Part shown: piece by piece, positions 5,001 to 5,025 of the stretch
Layout: each line of letters starts with the position of its first letter
Numbering within the stretch: position 1 is the first letter of the stretch
From: a bacterium
Lineage (GTDB): Bacteria > Atribacterota > JS1 > SB-45 > 34-128
Length of the DNA: 5,025 nucleotides
Assembly (NCBI GenBank): GCA_018894595.1
Contig: JAHIPN010000235.1
Coordinates: 1-5,025 of the forward strand
Direction of reading: 5' to 3'
Notes under the pieces: model-generated
What the model saw: the letters and a program-made list of their open reading frames with translations, nothing else
What the model was told of the DNA's origin: nothing
Databases searched by the model: none
Translations under genes and position numbers: made by a program

Positions 5001-5025
5001 CCATTACCCCTGATACTGGTTATCA
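2021..5025 (+). CDS. Large multidomain surface lipoprotein, putative adhesin (3' end beyond window)
   Basis: The frame is open for 1001 complete codons with no stop and runs off the right edge. Residues 1-24 form a lipoprotein-type signal peptide ending FPG, followed by C25; the lipobox is slightly atypical (F at -3, P at -2). Domains by eye: PKD at about 39-121 with the hallmark YEWDFGDG at 73-80; a ZU5-like beta domain at about 125-275 (LMFDIPPG at 211-218, LSTYAL at 267-272); an unrecognised module at about 280-480, beta-rich then helical from about 402; an Ig/BIG2-like domain at about 496-590; a proline-rich linker at about 591-606; an Fn3-like domain at about 607-698; a cadherin/He_PIG-like domain at about 703-787 with a DADGD acidic loop; an InlB-B-type repeat at about 793-865; a BIG2 domain at about 872-958; and a second InlB-B-type repeat from 965, cut by the edge. 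No enzyme motif is recognised. The architecture fits a cell-surface adhesin or matrix protein. The leader carries glycine and c-di-GMP riboswitches, consistent with control of attachment. Total length and any C-terminal anchor are unknown. Confidence 0.88.
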   Translation, partial: MNFIKSLKLYILILILVFLIIFPGCGGITTPGISQDTLNAVITISSTSGEAPLEVTFDASESSAAQWNEIVSYEWDFGDGKTGEGETVQHGFDSAGSYTVILTISDNKGAVDTSSVIIKVLQPTETVKEQTFNAQDGTEFDTGTGLKVSISPVSTVGKAKLVVAENYSLQQLGEGLIKLLSVYSISLVQESISQGQKMDKESSEGPLNVELMFDIPPGTDPNSVAILEWTDEGWVLASSSDSPDSIDSLGGVLASDGHNISIELHHLSTYALSRIEFTYGEPVIIPHDSEPLITTDGDICIDVLLESPHWGIISAGAWYQIEVVGRRGFKSVKSLTDPSFGDWGENKGFLGPKENKKLQFTFWGTGGTADIYFSVRDGWPMALRDYLVRVVGKNLDWPYPSREAMENDFIKKCGIGIVSTAFSESVNKLGDELIKVTSIQDGVRSLWKWMRKYGIGNWIRFITTSKLAVDTVGHIVLNQGGYIHYRLIGGILHPLVKVNPAEVVINAGESVQFSASLTTFDGNQVLSTDPSSKWNWEVSGGGSIDGNGLFTADNNTFGTYTIKARTEYFYIDGDKHKVEGEANVIINVTGSSTIPPDPPTPLSPGTTSAPGPTIDTLTPTLQWQTVSDADYYALAISEYPYGLSYVIYNPQKIYGDSITVPNGVLEAGKKYRWNMQSYNSNSALLSDISNTLYFQILPSNYPPVITSTPVTSATKDEPYSYDVNATDADGDTRTYSLATTKPSGMIINSSTGLITWMPTAIGDYNVTVEVSDGIAAVTQSFTITVTLVTPETYTITASAGSNGSISPSGNVTVNQGTDKSFTITPDTGYQIDDVLVDGGSIGAISSYTFINVTENHTISATFKSIENIILNSITVSPSTMSLIEGDSQTISSITAHYSDGSTADIALDDCAISSENPGVALVDTEGVIRAVSTGIATIRIIYVENFIDKTDSVEVTVTSVAPETYTITASAGSNGSISPSGNVTVNQGTDKSFTITPDTGY
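4391..4509 (+). repeat. 119-bp perfect direct repeat, copy 1
   Basis: These bases are identical to 4907-5025. They encode the first part of an InlB-B-type repeat (ETYTITASAGSNGSISPSG and onward to GY). To the left, similarity continues with scattered third-base changes, for example GTTACCCCG against GTTGCCCCA. The copies are 516 bases (172 codons) apart, in frame. Confidence 0.95.
4907..5025 (+). repeat. 119-bp perfect direct repeat, copy 2 (continues past window)
   Basis: Identical at every base to 4391-4509, including synonymous positions, up to the last base of the window. The true repeat is probably longer, since copy 1 continues into DDVLVDGGSIGA. Perfect identity points to recent duplication or gene conversion of a roughly 172-codon unit (InlB-type repeat plus BIG2). 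Confidence 0.95.

Overview
The window is an AT-rich, low-GC stretch of bacterial chromosome with two protein genes, both on the + strand and both encoding exported proteins. Between them lies an unusually dense RNA regulatory leader. No ribosomal RNA, housekeeping gene or other taxonomic marker is present. Riboswitches for glycine and for c-di-GMP show it is bacterial. Surface proteins built from PKD, BIG2, cadherin-like and InlB-type repeats, intergenic ACTCGATAC-type repeats and a GC-rich palindrome would fit an uncultivated, possibly thermophilic or subsurface, candidate-phylum bacterium, but that placement is inference.

Layout. Positions 1-282 are non-coding: a T-rich stretch, short ACTCGATAC-like repeats, one weak terminator-like hairpin and a plausible promoter. 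Positions 283-1344 encode a 353-residue secreted alpha/alpha-toroid protein with six QW-like repeats (prenyltransferase/squalene-cyclase fold). It lacks the DXDD catalytic motif, and its C-terminus is written by a palindromic repeat. Positions 1345-1509 are AT-rich spacer with a weak terminator-like hairpin and candidate promoter boxes.

The leader occupies 1510-2020. It begins with a complete tandem (two-aptamer) glycine riboswitch at about 1510-1756. The last strand of this riboswitch is shared with a strong intrinsic terminator at 1747-1795. About 30 nt later comes a c-di-GMP-I (GEMM-I) aptamer at about 1821-1894. A second copy of the terminator's descending arm (13 identical bases) lies just beyond the c-di-GMP aptamer. 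A good Shine-Dalgarno (GGAGG, 2009-2013) then leads into the second gene.

The second gene starts at 2021 and stays open to the window edge (1001 complete codons, no stop). It encodes a large putative surface lipoprotein: lipobox cysteine at residue 25, PKD domain, ZU5-like domain, an unrecognised mixed beta/alpha module, and then Ig-like, Fn3-like, cadherin/He_PIG-like, InlB-B-repeat, BIG2 and InlB-B-repeat domains. The two InlB-type repeats share at least 119 identical bases.

Reading: the most interesting content is the regulatory logic. A glycine-sensing termination switch and a c-di-GMP aptamer are stacked in one leader in front of a putative adhesin. This suggests that both amino-acid status and the sessile/motile second messenger control the surface protein. 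Aptamer identities come from conserved motifs and base pairing seen in the sequence; ligand response and two-input logic are inferred.
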